The notes below the pieces were generated by a model that was not told where the DNA came from, did not search any database, and saw nothing but the letters and a program-made list of their open reading frames with translations. Below, piece after piece: positions 47,201 to 57,536 of a stretch of 64,000 nt of DNA. Position 1 is the stretch's first letter, and each line of letters opens with the position of its first letter. Position numbers and translations under genes: made by a program. Source of the DNA: Owenia fusiformis (lineage: Eukaryota > Annelida > Polychaeta > Sabellida > Oweniidae); the NCBI GenBank assembly GCA_903813345.2, contig CAIIXF020000005.1, positions 22,569,375-22,633,374 of the forward strand. Direction: 5' to 3'.

Positions 47201-50200
47201 CATGAAACATGAAAGAATTGAATATAAATGAACGTAACATATCTAATGTAGTACTGACATACATGTATTTAATGTAAAAGACTGTTTCTCATATTTGAAT
47301 CCCATTTTGAAAACATTTAGATAATCCCCTGTACAGAAATGTTGACAACAGGAAGACAAAATAACTAGAAATGAAGTTGAAAATGATGTTGAAAATCTTC
47401 ATTTCTAAATCTACAATACATTATTTAACTTTCTTAGAGACCAACCTGATGGTGAAGATGAAAGTAGACAGCACAAACCTGTTGAGAAGAAACCAGCTCT
47501 TAAACCAAAGCCACCTTTAAAACCACCAATTGGAGCAAGAACTTTGGAATTTGAGCCTATGGCGGGAGGCCATCTTAAACCATCAGATATTAAAAAGGGA
47601 AGAAAACACTCTACAGACACCGAAAAACCAAAAGAAGCGGTAATAATACTTTGTTTATACAAACATAGAGTTATAAAAACATCTTTGTGCATGCATAACA
47701 TCTTTATTTACATTCTGCTATTCATATCGCTTACTTACAGGTATATTGCATGCTTTTGTACACTGAAAAGAGCAATTAATTTCCATGTCCTATTAACCAT
47801 GTCATGTTTTCAAGGCTATATTGATGTAAGAAATTAATCTCAAATCAAAATTTGTGTGAAGTTTTCAATAATTTTTATATTTGAATATGCAAAATTAGCA
47901 TTTTCATGTCCCCACTTCAAATAAGGGATATGTTTGAGTCTGATTGCGCTATTATTGAAAATTTGTACTTGCTTCAACCCATATATTTCTTTTGCATGAA
48001 TTCCTTTCTAACACATGCATTCTACAAAGGAGTGGTATCGATGTGGTGAACTTTTTGAACACACCTTTCTCTTAGACCAGTCATCAAAACATTCTGAAAA
48101 ATTGCACATCGTCAATTTAATGGTCATCTTTTGGATGGTAACATTATAATTTGAATTATATATATATTCTTTTCTCTATATTGTTTTAGAAAACACATCA
48201 GACACTTTTTTCGTTCTTGGTATCATATATTTGGAATGAAATGAAACATCTATCCGAACCTCATTGGAACAAAACGACATAAACACAACATGTTTAGGTC
48301 TCTCAATATTGTAATTGTACAAAGGAAAGTTTGGTTGATTTTAAAAAAGTATCTTGTTAATGAATTAAAAGGTTTATCTTAATTTTTATATATTTTGAGG
48401 GGTTTTGTTTTAAGTTTTTGCATAATTTTTATTAAATCAACCAAAAAATCCTTTGTAAAACTATAATATTGAAAGGTCTATGAAAATGTTGTATATGCTA
48501 TTTTGATCCAACAAGGTTCGGAAAGACATATTATTTCATTCTCAAGAATTGGTAGAAAGGAACAAAAAACAATTGAACTAAAAAGCAAAAAACAGTTATA
48601 TAGAATTATTATATTATATAAATAATTTTTGCATGAAATTGTAGCCAATCAGTCAACATTACATAAAGGACAGTATTTCTTTACAGAATGTTTTCAATAA
48701 TTGGTTGAAGAGAAAAACATTGTTGAATTCAGTTCACCATATCGATACCTATCCTTTATTTATAATAAACTAATTGTTAAACAAGGGGTAATCCCTAGGG
48801 AATATTTTCTCTGACTGCTTACCCTGTAAAACGTGTTCTCATGTTACATATTCTCTCTAACATTTGAATGAAATGCTTGATATTCTTGTATTTCTTTGCA
48901 ATTTAGTTGTGTTGACTCCTGGTACCTAGGTCAAGTTATTTTAGCCTGCAAGGCAGAGCCATAGGGATAGAGTGTTTTGAGGGCTTGTGCGAACCCCCCA
49001 CCCCAAATAATAGGGGTATTTACGTTGTCTAATTTAGAAAAATCAATATACTTGTATTTCTTTGTCCATTTTCCTCTTAGATATAGAATATGTGAGACTG
49101 GCTATGCCACTGGGTATAAATATAGTGGTTTTTATTAAAACAATATACAATTATTGACCTCTCCAGAGGTTTACTGTCAAAATTATATCCCGAGACTGTA
49201 AACCGAGACCCAGGGCCGTCAGATGGGGGGGTGCGATGGGTGCGACCGCACCCCCCTTTGTCACCCCCAAAAATAAATTTGAAAAAAAAAATTAAATTTT
49301 TTTTGTAATTTTTTTTTCATTGACTCATACACTTTGAAAGTACCCAAAAAGCACCAAATAGCGTCGTAAAATTGTAAAATTTTCTAGGGGGAGTGGGCCA
49401 CCCCTCACACCCCAAACAAAACAATGGAAAAGTTCTGAATTTGTTTTATGTATTGTGTCAGACACTTTTAAATTGCCCAGACATCATCAAATAGCTCCTT
49501 GATAAAGTTAATGATACTGGAAGACTAACACTTACTCGCCCTCTGGCATCCCCACTCCACCTCCCCCTCTGGCACCTCCACCTCCCCCCTTAACAGCCCC
49601 ACCCAACCCCCCCCCCAAAAAAAAGAATGAGATTTTTCAAATTTTTTTATTGACTCATACCCTTTGAAAGTGCCCAGAAAGCACCAAATAGCATCTTAAA
49701 ATTGTAAAATTTTCTTGGGAAATAGGCACTTTTAGACACAGACACTTTTAAAGTGCCCAAACTTTGTCGAATAGCACCTTGATATTCTAAATTTTGATAT
49801 TGGGGACAAACACTTGCTCCCCCTCTGGCACGCCAGCCCCACCTCCCCCTCTGGCACCCTTCCCTTTGACACCCCCAAAATTTGAAAAAAATTGTGATTG
49901 TTTTTCAATGTTTTTATTGACTAATACACTTTAAAAGTCCCCAGAAGCACCAAATATCATCTTTAAATTGTAAAATTTTCTAGGAGAGTTAGCCAACCCT
50001 CACATCCCCCACAAAACAAAAGAAAATATTCTGAATTTCATGTATTGTCTCAGACCTTTTTTAAGTGCCCAGACATCATCAAATAGCACCTTGATATGAT
50101 CAATGTTTCTGGGGGACAACCCCTTGCTCCCCTCCTTGCACCCCACCCCACTTCACCCTCTCATCCTCTTTGACACCCCCAAAAGAATTTGAAAAAAATT

Positions 50201-53200
50201 CACATTTTTCTTATTGACTCATAACGCACAGGCGTACCAGATGGTTGCAAATTCGCTCCAAATACAACCAAATTTCAAAATTTTCCTGGGGGAGAACCCC
50301 CAGACCCCCCTGAATGCTGGTTTTTTTATTCACTCAACTCTTATTCCCGTGGTGGTGGCGTACTACTGTGAAACTTACACTTTGGAAGTGCCCAGAAAGC
50401 ACCATATAGCATCTCAAAACTGTAAAATGTTCTAGGGGGAGTGGAACACTCCTCACTCACACCCCCCACAAAACAATTGGAATGTTTGGAAGTTGCATTT
50501 GTTAATTCCAAACCAATATAGGGAGTAACTGAGCCCCCCCCCCCCTTTGACAATTTTATATTCTCTTTAGTAAGCTAAAAACCGCACCCCCCTTGGAGAA
50601 AAGTGTCTTACGGGCCTGAGACAGTAGGTCGAGGTTTACAGTCGAGGGATATAATTTTGACAGTAAACCGAATGGAGAGGTCTATAATTGTTTTGTTAGT
50701 CCGAAGAATATCTTAGATTTTTCTGACCCTTGAAGTTGACTTGAAGTTGGATCCAGACCCTCGAGACGTTCATGTTGTATTTCAAACACAAATTACTCTC
50801 CTGGGCGAAGTCCACTAAAAGCTTTGTACAAAGTTTTAGATTTTTCTTCGTATTTTGACTGTCTTTACTCTTAAGAGACTAATAATATCTAGGGATGGGA
50901 CGGTTCGTTTCGGTTCGGTTCGGTTCGGTTTTTCGGATCATCAGCCGTCGGTTCGGTTTTTTTCGGTTCGGTTCATTCATTTTAAGGATTTGTATTGATT
51001 GACATGATTAGCTGCTTTGTCTCTCAATTATGCCACGTTATAACAATATTTTATAGATGGAATTTTATGTTATAGTATTTCCTGAACAATACATATTATT
51101 TAGAATACACGACTAAAGAATATAGTACCAGGGACCACATGATTGATTACCGAGGGATACGAATACGCGGATACGAAACGAATCTAGTAAACGAGTGAGC
51201 TAGCAACAGACAAGACAGACAAGGTAGGGACTAGGAATATCAAAAAATGTTGCTGTAAAACAGTGTTTTTAACTATTTTATTGATACTTCACCAATGAAA
51301 TATTAATCCGAAAACGATCCGAAAAGCTGATCCGAAAGTAGGGCCGTGATCCGAAAACCGATCCGAAGGCTATGAACCGCGGTTTTTCGGTATTTCGGTT
51401 ATCCGTCCCACCCCTAATAATATCCTCATCTTCAACATTTTTGAAACGGCTAGTGCTAGCGGCGGCCATCGTCTGATAATGACGTCATTTTAGTGGAATG
51501 CTGGGAATATTATTCACCGGCAATGCATTGCGCGGTGTACAGTTAAAATTATACACCGCTCGTTGACCAATCAAAATCGAGTATTTCAACTGAGGTACTA
51601 ACAATATGTTTTGTTTCAAGTGAAGTACCCATGATGATAAAAATATCAATCGGACATTTCGAAAATTTTTAATAGGGACCCAATGTCAACAATTTTTTCA
51701 AAATGTTGAATCTATTTACTCAAAAGAGGATCTCCTTTTTCTGATTTTTATTGCATGAAAAGATTATTCAAAAAGTGGTAGAATGGTATTGAAAGTCTAG
51801 TTTTGAAGATATCAATTTTCGATGACAAAAATGATGCTGAAAACAATGGATAGCAAGAGTTTTCCCTATGGGAAAATAACATGGGATATGTGGTTTTTAA
51901 CTTTAACGCATTTCAATACCAATCCCCTTTTCAGAAATTGTTAATATAGTGTAGAATAAACTCTCGATATGGTTAAATCGAGAAAAACAAGATCCTCTTT
52001 TTAGAAAATAAGCCTAACATTTTTTAAAAAGTGCCCAGATGGGGTCCTAAACCATAATTTTTCAGAGAGTTGGATTGATATTTTACTATCACAGGAACTT
52101 CACTTGAAAGAAAACATTTTTTTTATAAAAAAAAACTGTATTTATGGCGAGAAAGTACTCATGGTGAAAGATATGACCGTCTAAAATCACTTGCCATACT
52201 GTACATGGACCTTTTAGTAAACCAGCAAAAATTAATCAGATTGGACCTAAATTAATCAAATTTGGGAAAAGTTTTAGTAAAGTCAAACTTTAGCTTTGGC
52301 AAAGTTTAAGCAAAAGCAGATTTGGCAAATTAATAACCAAATTCATAGGAGTCTCATTTGACTTTGAAAAAATATCTGTAGAAAATATAAGAACCCCCTT
52401 GACAAATCCTGGCTATGCCACTGGCAAGGATTCAAGTTAAGAGACATGGAGAGTAGTCAACACTTGAAATTGCAGGAAATAAGAATTTTCATTCTCAAGG
52501 AAAACCAAATCGATGTGTAATATGGGCCTTGTGTATAACCTTGCTTCCTCATTACTAATTATAGCACCATACACTGTCTACCAGGTCTTTCTACAGTTTG
52601 CAGTCACAATGCTCAGTCAACACTGATGCTCCAGTAAGTCAAAAGTAACAACAGTAGCACCAGTATAAGTACTCATAGAAACTTATGAGCACTTTATACA
52701 AAACCAGTGGTTTAGGGTAAATTAGAGGGTTTGCTAAAATTTTATATGTGAATACTTAGAAGCATGTTACACTTCCCAAGTACACTTTGGCTTGTAAATG
52801 GCCATTTTGAAAAATCCTAGCCCTTTTTATGTGAAAACTAAGAAGAATATAAACTGTCCAATGACAATTTGGCTAATTGGCACTAATTTGGCAGCCATTT
52901 CCAAATATAGTAGCCATGGCCATTCGATGGGATTTACTATGCCTTGGCTAGTTACCTTTTGAAATACATGTACTTGATAAATCAAGAAATTAAGTGATTC
53001 TTGCCATGTGTCTAAATGTATTTTGGCCCATACCATTTTCAAACAACACATGTGCTGCCATCTATTTTTCTGTCAATTGACAAATAGTCTATTGGCAAAG
53101 TTTATGCAAAACTACGTGCTTGTCAAATTATGCCAATTCTTTTAATATTTGTCATTTATTATGTGAGTGTAAACAGTTTCCTGTTTGTTGTATATTTCAA

Positions 53201-55175
53201 CTTGCTTCATTCTTGGGGGATCATTCCTTCTTAAAGTAGTATTACTCATTTGCTAGTAGAAGTAGGATGCTTTGTAATTTAGAAATGTTACTTTGGTCAA
53301 ATATTGTGTGTGGAAAGTAGTGGAATCAGTAAGAAATAAATTATACAGTAATGAAGGCAATATATTTTAAATTATACAGAAATGTTAGAAAATAAGACCT
53401 TAAAGAGAAATAGGGTAGATTATGGATGACCTGAGTGACATTTTGACATAAATTTGCTTCAATCCTATAGTGCATATTTGACTGCTTGGTTGTAGGAATA
53501 TTTAGGTTTGCGAGAAGAAGTTGAAGGAGAGGAAGAATTAATCATGGAAGAGCCAAAACCTGAAGAAAGTAATAACGATAATGAGGTATAGACTAACATA
53601 AAGCCTGTAAAGTAAAATAAATTAATTCTAATCACTGATCACTTTCCTAATGAGTACACATATACAGAGACACTGACCTGGGGTGTTCACTGTATAAAAA
53701 CCTTGATGGGGATCCTGGGCGCACATGGGGTACCTTTTTTGACATTTGGTATGGCCATGGGCTTTCAAGCCCATGATGGCAATGGACCAAAATTTTAGGA
53801 TCTGGTATGAGAATGCCCCCCAAATTATGACTTTTGAGGTATGGCAATGGTCAGATTTTTCCACTTTCAGGAATAAGAATTGTTGTCGAAAATATGTTAC
53901 CTCATGCTTGCGGTATGGTCTTGGTCTAGTAGTTACACATATCCTTAATTTGAGGTTGTTTTGGATCATTTTCCACATAGATCTGACTTCTTCTCAGGGC
54001 CTTCTTCAGTTTGAAATGGAATATTAGCTTTTTTCTACTTTGGACATTTGGTATGGCATTGGTTCTATATTTTTAGACATTTGGTATGGCATTGGTCTTA
54101 CATCTGGACATTGGTCCTATATTTGGACATTTATTATGGCTTTTGGGCATTATTTTGGTTGGTACATGTATGGGAACACATTGAAATTTGACAGATTGGT
54201 ATGGGAACATATTGATATCTGAGGGCTCAGCCTAGGACCAAAATTTGTATACAGTGAACCAGAACCCCCCCCCCCCCAGGGGAAACTGACCTACCGACTA
54301 ACAAATAGTATCATCCATTTAAAAGATGTTATAATTCCCAGTCCTTTAAGTTAGTTGAATTATGTCCATTTACATTCTTGTATCCATCAAATCCACTTAC
54401 CTTATTTTCCCTTCACATTTTATGGTAACTTATTTCTTACCAGGCCTGTAGCCAGGGGGGGGGGTTAACCCCCCATTGACAAATGCTGGCTACAGGCCTG
54501 CTTACAGTATATCATAGAAAATGTATGTGCATTTCTTTATGTACAGCACATCATTCGGGCATGTCATTTTTCAAGTATGAATCATTCAAACATGTACATA
54601 ATCTTTTGAACATGTAAGAAGACATTGAAGAACATGAGTTTATGAATTATTCACAGTGCATCAATATTCAAAAATCTCCATTTACATAATATTTTGAACT
54701 TGTAAGTAATAACATGTAAGTTATCCTTCAAGAATTGTTTCCAGGGGGAGAGTGAGAGTTACTGGTCAGCTGTGTATTGGTACGGTGCAAGCAGAGAGGA
54801 GGCAAATCAGCTTATTAAGAATATAGGAATAAAGGGAGTCTATCTAGTCAGAAAAGGCACCGAGACACAATGGGTATGTATACTATGCGCACACATTCTA
54901 GATTAGAATTCTGTGATTCTGCGTTGCCAAAGAAAACCCGCCAAATTTCGGTTTAAAAATTTCTGAAAAATTTGATTTTTTGCACAGTTTCCAGAAAATG
55001 GTGTTGTGAGGATTTCCAAGGGGAATGTGAAATCTATTTTGAATTCCACATTTGCACTTATATTACAGAAATAGAGAATTTTGGGGACACTAATTCTCAT
55101 TTTGTATTTCAGGTTCTTGTTGTTTACACTGGCGATGATACTAGTGATGTGAAAAAGTATAAGATACAGGAATGT
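32189..55175 (+). CDS. SH3BP2: SH3BP2 (3BP2)-like adaptor: PH domain, Pro-rich linker, SH2 domain; 13 coding exons, 3' end outside window
   Basis: 3BP2 proteins are cytoplasmic, membrane-recruited scaffolds that link Src/Syk-family kinases, PLC-gamma, Vav and Abl. Exons: 32189-32252, 34156-34323, 34682-34784, 36087-36213, 39001-39053, 39826-39947, 41678-41815, 42160-42251, 42481-42548, 47438-47639, 53496-53585, 54745-54873 and 55113-55175. All junctions are GT-AG and in phase, giving 473 codons. The start resembles the vertebrate one (VPHKTIGA against VPMKAIGA). The PH domain spans ~33-171 (GCVYHF, PFKIIHAKK, YYSAPSERESK, invariant Trp156). The linker has Tyr197, Tyr221 in DSDEENYTKI, PPSKP and KPKPPLKPP proline motifs, and a tankyrase-type motif RDQPDGED (312-319). 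The SH2 domain begins at ~410; Arg445 in VYLVRKG is the phosphotyrosine-binding Arg, and VLVVYTGDD matches human VLVVWDETS. Human 3BP2 is 561 residues, so about 40 C-terminal residues are missing. The domain order and paired similarities make orthology likely; it was not tested by search. Confidence 0.87.
32253..33480. other. SH3BP2 intron 1 segment without clear features
   Basis: AT-rich intron with no recognised exon or bounded repeat. Confidence 0.5.
33520..33860. repeat. 49-bp minisatellite, about 6-7 copies
   Basis: The unit starts ATTTCATTAAAACTGGAATT and continues CATTTCCCATGTTCACACAG. The period is 49 bases and the inner copies are nearly identical; the first copy is diverged. It lies in SH3BP2 intron 1. 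Confidence 0.95.
34156..34323 (+). CDS. SH3BP2: SH3BP2 coding exon 2 (PH strand 1 and long loop)
   Basis: The exon follows TTTTCAG and encodes ACQDLLQESENFCGFL, aligning with vertebrate AQNLLTM...AGYL. A Ser/Lys-rich loop follows, longer than in vertebrates, ending MAD plus the first base of a Trp codon at a GTAAGT donor. Confidence 0.75.
34682..34784 (+). CDS. SH3BP2: SH3BP2 coding exon 3 (PH domain)
   Basis: The exon completes the Trp codon and encodes RQVYIVLSKGCVYHFNDE and FAAYSLYGYD, aligning with RFVIIHKRCVYYF and GAFSLSGYN of human 3BP2. Confidence 0.9.
35264..36005. mobile_element. GACCTT-rich element, copy B (opposite orientation)
   Basis: The copy begins ACCACCAAAAAGTGGTGACA and ends GTGGTGACATTTTTGTCATG then TTAATGCC, the reverse of copy A. 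It has only 2-3 GACCTT units, plus a small hairpin at about 35430-35545 with GAAAATAAATCATTATTCTC arms. Confidence 0.75.
36087..36213 (+). CDS. SH3BP2: SH3BP2 coding exon 4 (PH domain)
   Basis: The exon encodes VTTAGDIPQSE, WPFKIIHAKKDE and SRYYSAPSERESK, matching FPFKIIHISKKH and WFFSASSEEERKS of human 3BP2. It ends in phase 0. Confidence 0.92.
36316..37350. mobile_element. TA-flanked CTGTA/TTCGCG element with nested palindrome
   Basis: CTGTAAAACATGTTAAATTC at 36316 is imperfectly inverted as GAATTTAAAGTGTTTTAAAG ending at 37350, with TA on both flanks. Several TTCGCG and CGCGAA strings lie near the ends. A nested inverted repeat at about 36610-37120 has AGATGCGAGTAG and CTACTCGCATCT arms. 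It resembles the 212-bp element at 57537. Confidence 0.6.
37405..37652. mobile_element. hAT-like MITE (CAGGGG...TAGCCAG type)
   Basis: The left part contains CATAGCCAGGGGTGCGATGG and the right end GCTGGCTACGCCCCTG. This end type (CAGGGGCGTAGCCAG) is shared by many hAT-derived MITEs. Related short pieces occur near 49.2 and 54.4 kb. Confidence 0.55.
37968..38815. repeat. 42-bp minisatellite, about 20 copies
   Basis: The unit is GTATGCATATGTGCATGGTT followed by CTTGAACTGCATGTTTCTAG and AA, 42 bases. Because 42 is divisible by three, frames stay open on both strands for up to about 228 codons. The array is in SH3BP2 intron 4, between proven exons, and is not coding. Confidence 0.95.
39001..39053 (+). 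CDS. SH3BP2: SH3BP2 coding exon 5 (PH C-terminal helix)
   Basis: This 53-nt exon encodes EWMLNFKREMVSASGHF with the invariant PH Trp, matching SWMALLRREIGHF. It lies just downstream of the 42-bp minisatellite and ends in phase 2. Confidence 0.87.
39826..39947 (+). CDS. SH3BP2: SH3BP2 coding exon 6 (linker)
   Basis: The exon encodes ETGVGQDHVLPSADEWRDQ, then LEEPIYNSSSEISSTSTHNL, including a candidate phosphotyrosine (Tyr197). The phases fit exons 5 and 7. Confidence 0.82.
40124..40682. mobile_element. Fold-back MITE with ~270-bp arms
   Basis: GATATATCATTTGCGTGTAA (left) is inverted as TTACCCGCAAATGATATATC (right). Pairing continues to the centre at about 40400, where TTTGTCCGCTGTGACGGAGC faces GCTCCGTTACAGCGGACAAA. 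Nearly the whole element is a hairpin. It directly abuts the family X repeat on its right. Confidence 0.85.
40699..41500. mobile_element. Interspersed repeat family X, copy 2
   Basis: This is a full copy of the family at 29801-30546, starting ATCCCAACGAACGAAGTTCG, with an expanded GTCC/GTCA microsatellite (about 40740-40815). Identity with copy 1 is high by eye. Confidence 0.8.
41678..41815 (+). CDS. SH3BP2: SH3BP2 coding exon 7 (acidic tyrosine motif)
   Basis: The exon encodes EDDSDEENYTKIKDEDLDD and then a basic stretch ending MPKFLKKTKP. The acidic YTKI motif resembles the DDSDEDYEKV segment of human 3BP2, although its position in the linker differs. Confidence 0.85.
42160..42251 (+). CDS. 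SH3BP2: SH3BP2 coding exon 8 (proline-rich)
   Basis: The exon encodes VTPPPGIGEINSLPRSP and HTETPPSKPNRM. The PPxKP-type stretch is a plausible SH3-binding site. It ends in phase 0 at GTAAGT. Confidence 0.82.
42481..42548 (+). CDS. SH3BP2: SH3BP2 coding exon 9
   Basis: The exon encodes ISPLSPKVTQSQ and ITDKIKALGF, then the first two bases of the Arg codon that opens the tankyrase-type motif. The donor is GTAAGT. Confidence 0.8.
42692..45961. mobile_element. 3.3-kb TTAA-flanked (piggyBac-like) non-autonomous element
   Basis: AGGGAATGCGAAGTTT at 42692 is exactly inverted ending at 45961 and is flanked by TTAA at 42688-42691 and 45962-45965. The TTAA target is the hallmark of piggyBac transposons. 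No transposase frame is present. The interior (about 44240-45290) holds repeated, partly inverted units with CAGTCACATTTG ends. Confidence 0.75.
44240..45290. repeat. Nested units with CAGTCACATTTG / CAAATGTGACTG ends
   Basis: CAGTCACATTTG occurs near 44248 and 44734; AAATGTGACTG occurs near 44689, 45106 and 45207. Two direct units share TTTCTGCGGC, CATAGGAAAAC and TATCCAGTTTTT at about 500-base spacing. These look like repeated insertions of one MITE family into itself. Confidence 0.6.
46120..47190. repeat. Degenerate element with GGTTCGGT-type ends and a 134-codon frame
   Basis: Runs of CGGTTCGGT (46130-46190) and the opposite GAACCG (47130-47190) flank an open frame at 46712-47116 (MKLKNFIIEATKSFNHKNWK...). 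I recognise no domain in it, and it lies inside SH3BP2 intron 9. It may be chance or a remnant. Confidence 0.3.
47438..47639 (+). CDS. SH3BP2: SH3BP2 coding exon 10 (tankyrase motif, SH3 ligand)
   Basis: The exon completes Arg312 and continues DQPDGEDESRQHKP, giving RDQPDGED. Next come the basic proline-rich stretch KKPALKPKPPLKPPIGAR and a Lys-rich tail. It ends in phase 0. Confidence 0.85.
49145..50700. mobile_element. Inverted-repeat element with nested C-rich element
   Basis: CAATTATTGACCTCTCCAGA near 49149 is inverted near 50695, with GTTTACTGTCAAAATTATAT conserved in both ends. Inside, CAGGGCCGTCAG (49211) and CTTACGGGCCTG (about 50620) bound a second unit. Within that, a ~300-base segment (AAGCACCAAATAGCATCTTA) recurs about four times. 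Confidence 0.7.
50890..51416. mobile_element. hAT-like MITE with exact 8-bp target duplication
   Basis: TAGGGATGGGACGG at 50890 is inverted as CCGTCCCACCCCTA ending at 51416, flanked on both sides by ATAATATC (50882-50889 and 51417-51424). The 8-bp duplication and the end sequence are diagnostic of hAT. The interior has CGGTTCGGTT repeats; no transposase. Confidence 0.9.
51425..53495. other. SH3BP2 intron 10 segment without clear features
   Basis: AT-rich. A short hAT-type tail (CTTGACAAATCCTGGCTATG) lies near 52400. No exon was recognised, and the flanking exons already join in phase. Confidence 0.5.
53496..53585 (+). CDS. SH3BP2: SH3BP2 coding exon 11 (acidic)
   Basis: The exon encodes EYLGLREEVEGEEELIMEE, then PKPEESNNDNE. 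It is 30 codons with both ends in phase 0. Family support is weak, but splice sites and phase fit its neighbours. Confidence 0.72.
53640..54260. repeat. Degenerate TTTGGTATGGC repeats
   Basis: GACATTTGGTATGGCATTGG-like strings recur irregularly in SH3BP2 intron 11. The frames on both strands are short and unsupported. Confidence 0.4.
54443..54500. mobile_element. Tiny hAT-like palindromic remnant
   Basis: CAGGCCTGTAGCCAG and CTGGCTACAGGCCTG face each other about 27 bases apart, with CTTAC on both flanks. It looks like a MITE with nearly all its interior deleted. Confidence 0.55.
54745..54873 (+). CDS. SH3BP2: SH3BP2 coding exon 12 (SH2 N-terminal half)
   Basis: The exon encodes SYWSAVYWYGASREEANQLI (SH2 helix A) and GVYLVRKGTETQW, with the phosphotyrosine-binding Arg in LVRK. 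Both ends are in phase 0. Confidence 0.92.
55113..55175 (+). CDS. SH3BP2: SH3BP2 coding exon 13 (SH2 middle), last exon in window
   Basis: The exon encodes VLVVYTGDDTSDVKKYKIQE plus Cys, matching VLVVWDETSNKVRNYRIFE of human 3BP2. The donor could be at 55174 or 55176; the GTAAGA at 55176 is the better match. No following SH2 exon was found before base 64000. Confidence 0.87.
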
Positions 55176-55369
55176 GTAAGACTTTGTTTATTCATTCAGC
55201 ACAGTTTTATAGATAATAGTGTATTACAAAAAACTTAAGATATAAGACAAATGTTAAAAACAAAATTAATTATAGTGTAAAGATGCTGTTTGTGGTGAAA
55301 TCAACCACTGCTAAATCACTGTTCCACAACTAGTTACTTTGAAAGAACATCAATGTAACAAAATGGATG

Positions 55370-55796
55370 AACCTTCATGGTTACGATGTTTTCAAGGTCA
55401 AAAAAGGTCAAAAAGGTATTTTTTCAACTTGCTTCAAATTGACCTTTTTAAAAAAATCATCTACAAGTTATCAGAAGTTCAAATCTGACTTAAGACTTAA
55501 AAAAGGTCAAACTTGCTTCAAATTGACCAATTTTTTCAAAATTATCGCGACGTTCTCAAAAGTTCAAATCTGACTAAAGATTTGACCTTCAATGACATTC
55601 TCAAGATCGAAAAAATATTTGACCTTCAATGACCTTCTCAAGGTCAAAAAGGTCTTCTTTCAACTTACTTCAAAATTGACCAATTTTTTTTCAAAATCAT
55701 CTACAGGTTTTCAAAAATTCAAATCTGACTTAGGATTGAACTTATAATATTGTGAGCAACTAGGTGTTGACGTTTTGTCGTGTTAATGCCTTGTGT
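55370..55796. mobile_element. GACCTT-rich element, copy C (partial)
   Basis: Contains AAGGTCAAAAAGG-type units and ends GACGTTTTGTCGTGTTAATG, matching the end of copy B. The other end is truncated. It lies just after SH3BP2 exon 13. Confidence 0.65.
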
Positions 55797-55799
55797 TGA

Positions 55800-56521
55800 A
55801 TTGCTACTTCATGGACATTGGTATTTTGTTGAACTGCATTTTAATTTCATGTACATTGGTATTATGTTGAATTGCCAATTTATGGACATTGGTATTTTTT
55901 GAATTGTCATTTCATGGATATATTGGATGGATTTTGTTGAATTACAATTATATGCATATCGGTATTATGTTCAATTGCCATTTCATGCACATTAATAATA
56001 TGTTGAATTGCCATTTCATGCACGTTGGTATTATGTTGAATTGCCATTTCATGCACATTGGTATTATGTTGAATTGCCATTTCATGCACATTGGTAATAT
56101 GTTCAATTGCCATTTCATGCACATTGGTAATATGTTGAATTGCCATTTCATGCACGTTGGTATTATGTTGAATTGCCATTTCATGCACATTGGTATTATG
56201 TTGAATTGCCATTTCATGCACATTGGTATTTTGTTGAATTGCCATTTCATGCACATTGGTAATATGTTGAATTGCCATTTCATAGACATTGTTATTTTGT
56301 TGAAGTGCCATTTCATGCACATTGGTATAATGTTGAATTGCCATTTCATGCACATTGTTATTTTGTTGAATTGCCATTTCATGCACATTGGTATTATGTT
56401 GACTTTCCATTTCATGCACATTGTTATTTTGTTGAATTGCCATTTCATGCACATTGGTATCATGTTGAATTGCCATTTCATGCACATTGGTATTTTGTTG
56501 AATTGCCATTTCATAGACATT
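55800..56521. repeat. 33-bp satellite, left block
   Basis: The unit is GCCATTTCATGCACATTGGT followed by AATATGTTGAATT, 33 bases, about 18 good copies after a diverged start. Frames are open on both strands because 33 is divisible by three. It runs in the same direction as the right block at 61730-64000. Confidence 0.95.
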
Positions 56522-57536
56522 TAGTATAGTAGGAACAAGGGGTTCCCATGCACCCATAAGGTGTGAATAAGTTACATACATTTTTGTAATCCCTAGGGTG
56601 TCTATTTAATGAATTCATTTGTTAACATTGCCAACTAATGTCCCATAGTACTTTTATGGCGGCATTTAGTTACCATGGTTACGCATCTTTAGACATCTTA
56701 CCTTGGTATCTTAAATCATTTGTAGCTCTGTCATTATTTGGTCTATAGAAATGATATTGGTACCAAATTGAACCTCGTTAAATTTTCAATAAATTTCTGA
56801 TATTCAATTATGCAAATTATCTAATTTGCATAAATTATGACGTCATCAATCTATTTTTGGTTCAGAATTTCCAACTATAGCAACGTATCTATTAGAACTG
56901 AGGCCGTATGGCAAAATTTCTGAAAGGTTTTGTCCTTTATTCTATTAGTAGAAGGTATAAGCAACATAAAAGTGAAAACAGATTCAAAATTGAATCAGTA
57001 TTACGAAAGTTATGTAACTTTCGAGGCAGCTATCGTGAATGTCATTATTTGACAATAATATACATACATCTTACCTTGGAGTCTTGAATCAATGTAGCTT
57101 CGCCATTATTTGGTCTATAGAGATGATATTGGTATCTGATTAAACCTTATTAAATTTACTACATGGTTACAATATTCAGTTATGCAAATTAGCTAATTTG
57201 CATTAATTGTGACGTCATCAATCCATTTTTGGTTCAGAATATCCTAGTATAGCAACATGCATTGTATCTATTAGAACTGAGGCCATATGACAGAATGTGT
57301 GCATAGTTTTGTCCCTTATTTGATGAGTGGAAGATATAAGCAACATTAAAGAGACAACAAATCTTCAAAATTGGATCAGAATTAACAAAATTATCCAGCT
57401 TTGGAGGCAGCTACTGTGAACGTCATTGTTTGACAATTATAAAAAGAATATTAAATTAACAAAAAAAAGTAAAAACCATAGTTGTTTCAATCTTATTGAG
57501 TAAAAATGTGCATGTATTGAACTGAACTAATAAGTA

